Source of the DNA: Candidatus Omnitrophota bacterium
Lineage (GTDB): Bacteria > Omnitrophota > Gorgyraeia > JABMRG01
Length of the DNA stretch: 6,866 nt
Assembly: GCA_013202935.1 (NCBI GenBank)
Contig: JABMRG010000094.1
Span: 1 to 6,866 of the forward strand
Reading direction: 5' to 3'
Shown here: piece by piece, positions 5,611 to 6,866 of the stretch
How positions within the stretch are numbered: position 1 is the stretch's first letter
Layout of the letters: each line of letters opens with the position of its first letter
The notes under the pieces: model-generated
Told to the model about the DNA's origin: nothing
Databases searched by the model: none
What the model saw: the letters and a program-made list of their open reading frames with translations, nothing else
Program-made: the position numbers and the translations under genes

Positions 5611-6576
5611 ATGCGTAGAAATATTTTATTTAAAAGTGTATATCTGCTGGCATTAGAAATCTTTTGTTCGGGGACTCACCTTTATGCAGCGGAGGTTGTA
5701 AACAGAATTATCGCTGTTGTGAATGATGAGGTTATAACACAAAGTGAACTTGAAGAGTCTATGCTTCCCTTTGTAGCAGATTACAGAGTACGCTATGGTG
5801 AAGAAGAACTTGGGGATAAGATAGACGAGGCAAGGGCGGACGCACTAAACCGGCTTATCGAGGAGAAGCTCCTGCTGGAAGAGTCAAAAAAAAGAGAGGT
5901 AGATGTTACAGAAAAGGAGATTGATGAGAGAATAGAGCGTGTAAAGAAGAAATTTAAAGACGAAGATGAGTTCTATCAGGTAATACGTGCATCAGGCATG
6001 AGCATTGCCAAACTGAGAGAGAAATATAAAGGCCAAATCATGATGAGAAAACTGGTAAACGCGCTTATTAATGCAAGGGTACAGATAAGCCCCACCCAGA
6101 TAGCAGCCTTTTATTACGGTAATCGGGAGCTTTTCTCAACACCTAAGATGGTTAGTTTTAAGGTATTACTGCTAAAGCCTACTGATGAGAGGAACCTGGT
6201 AGAGACTGAAAGTTTAAGCCTTCAGGTTCTTGATAGGTTAAGAGCTGGTGAAAGCTTTGACGCACTTGTTGAGCAGTATTCTCAAGGCCCCAATATAGAT
6301 AAAGGCGGAGATATGGATTATATGCCTGAAGATGGTATTATAGAAGAGATAAAAGAGGTACTTTCTAAACTTGAAGTAGGTGAGACTTCAGGCCTTATCA
6401 AGACCAGCGCTGGTTTTAACATCATAAGGCTTACAGACAGGAAAGAGGCAGGTACGAAAACACTTGAGGAGGTAACAGGACTTGTAAGAGAGAGGCTTTT
6501 TCAGAGAGAAGCAGAGCTTACATTGAGAGAATTTGTTGATGAGCTGAAAGAGGATGCGTATATCAAGATTAACTAA
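5611..6576 (+). CDS. SurA-like periplasmic chaperone with a degenerate parvulin domain, 321 aa
   Basis: The SurA family escorts unfolded outer-membrane proteins across the periplasm. From the ATG at 5611 the N-terminus is a Sec signal peptide (MRRNILFKSVYLLALEIF, with likely cleavage after HLYA). The mature part opens with the SurA N-domain motif EVVNRIIAVVNDEVITQSEL, followed by long charged helices (ALNRLIEEKLLLEESKKREV). A single parvulin-like domain covers about residues 178-277 (KMVSFKVLLLKP; GGDMDYMPEDG; SAGFNIIRLTDRK). Both histidines of active parvulins are replaced (see findings). The frame also extends upstream to a TTG at 5587. ATG is preferred because it gives a cleaner signal peptide; AAGGAG (5593-5598) lies 12 bases upstream of it, and a similar AAGGAG lies 11 bases before the TTG. 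E. coli SurA is longer, with two parvulin domains. Confidence 0.85.
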   Translation: MRRNILFKSVYLLALEIFCSGTHLYAAEVVNRIIAVVNDEVITQSELEESMLPFVADYRVRYGEEELGDKIDEARADALNRLIEEKLLLEESKKREVDVTEKEIDERIERVKKKFKDEDEFYQVIRASGMSIAKLREKYKGQIMMRKLVNALINARVQISPTQIAAFYYGNRELFSTPKMVSFKVLLLKPTDERNLVETESLSLQVLDRLRAGESFDALVEQYSQGPNIDKGGDMDYMPEDGIIEEIKEVLSKLEVGETSGLIKTSAGFNIIRLTDRKEAGTKTLEEVTGLVRERLFQREAELTLREFVDELKEDAYIKIN

Positions 6577-6866
6577 GCCCGGCCCTTTTAAAAAAAAGTC
6601 GGAAAAACCCGTTATTTGTATCAGCATGGGCTATCCCGCAGGCATAGGCCCTGAGATAATAGTGAAAACGCTGGCAAAGCCTTCCATAAGGAGACTTGCC
6701 AGTTTTTTAATTATAGGTGATAGGCATGTGCTTGATAGAGCTATGGCCTTGACCGGGATAAAGATAAAACTATCTGCTAAAGGCATCAACCTTTATGACC
6801 TCAAGAATGTAGAGCCTAAGAATTTTTCTTTTGGTAAAATATCGGGTTCCTATGGAAGGGCATCTA
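6554..6866 (+). CDS. pdxA: 4-hydroxythreonine-4-phosphate dehydrogenase PdxA, N-terminal part (runs off the window)
   Basis: PdxA oxidises 4-phosphohydroxy-L-threonine with NAD(P)+ in the deoxyxylulose-5-phosphate-dependent pathway to pyridoxal 5'-phosphate. About 104 codons are present. The key evidence is PVICISMGYPAGIGPEIIVK soon after the start, matching the family's TMGDPAGIGPE opening, followed by FLIIGDRHVLDRA and then KISGSYGRAS, matching the region that usually reads G-x-x-S-x-x-x-G-x-A. The first ATG in frame is 6554, overlapping the end of the SurA-like gene by 23 bases and adding a basic tail (MRISRLTKPGPFKKKSEK) before the conserved core. The purine run AAAGAGG directly abuts this ATG, so translation may rely on coupling with surA. 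Tyr replaces the usual Asp in the M-G-D-P motif. The next in-frame ATG (6626) is inside the motif and can be excluded. Confidence 0.9.
   Translation, partial: MRISRLTKPGPFKKKSEKPVICISMGYPAGIGPEIIVKTLAKPSIRRLASFLIIGDRHVLDRAMALTGIKIKLSAKGINLYDLKNVEPKNFSFGKISGSYGRAS

Overview
The window is a compact, AT-leaning bacterial chromosome segment carrying only plus-strand housekeeping genes. I see no phage, plasmid, CRISPR or toxin-antitoxin genes. The gene content, the DUF5679-type mini zinc ribbon, and a lipoprotein parvulin followed by a SurA-like protein suggest an uncultured Gram-negative-type bacterium. My best guess is the Omnitrophota / wider PVC neighbourhood. That guess rests on general resemblance, not on a search.

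Layout. Positions 2-181 hold the 3' end of a VanZ-like membrane protein. A near-consensus sigma70-type promoter (190-218) then drives a 47-residue CxxC/CxxC protein of the DUF5679 type (245-388) and rsfS (396-749), the ribosomal silencing factor. A strong intrinsic-terminator hairpin (761-811) ends just before the ribosome binding site of argS (825-2504). Within ten bases of the argS stop lies a 163-bp, almost gap-free palindrome (2515-2677) with perfect 24-bp terminal arms, which looks like a MITE or other hairpin repeat. It runs into the 5' end of an unusually short mfd-like gene (2665-4581). A second good promoter (4583-4611) starts an envelope-biogenesis group: a parvulin lipoprotein (4663-5583), a SurA-like periplasmic chaperone (5611-6576) and the 5' part of pdxA (6554 to the window end), which overlaps surA.

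How the genes fit together. The first half concerns translation: ribosome silencing, arginyl-tRNA synthesis and perhaps the zinc-ribbon protein. mfd would couple transcription to DNA repair. The two parvulins would assist folding of exported and outer-membrane proteins, and pdxA belongs to pyridoxal phosphate synthesis.

The points most worth a second look are the palindrome at the argS/mfd junction and the mfd product itself. The product appears to keep only the UvrA-binding D2 module, the RNA-polymerase-interaction domain and the two translocase lobes. It lacks D1a, D1b, D3 and the autoinhibitory D7. I do not see an evident new multi-gene system here.
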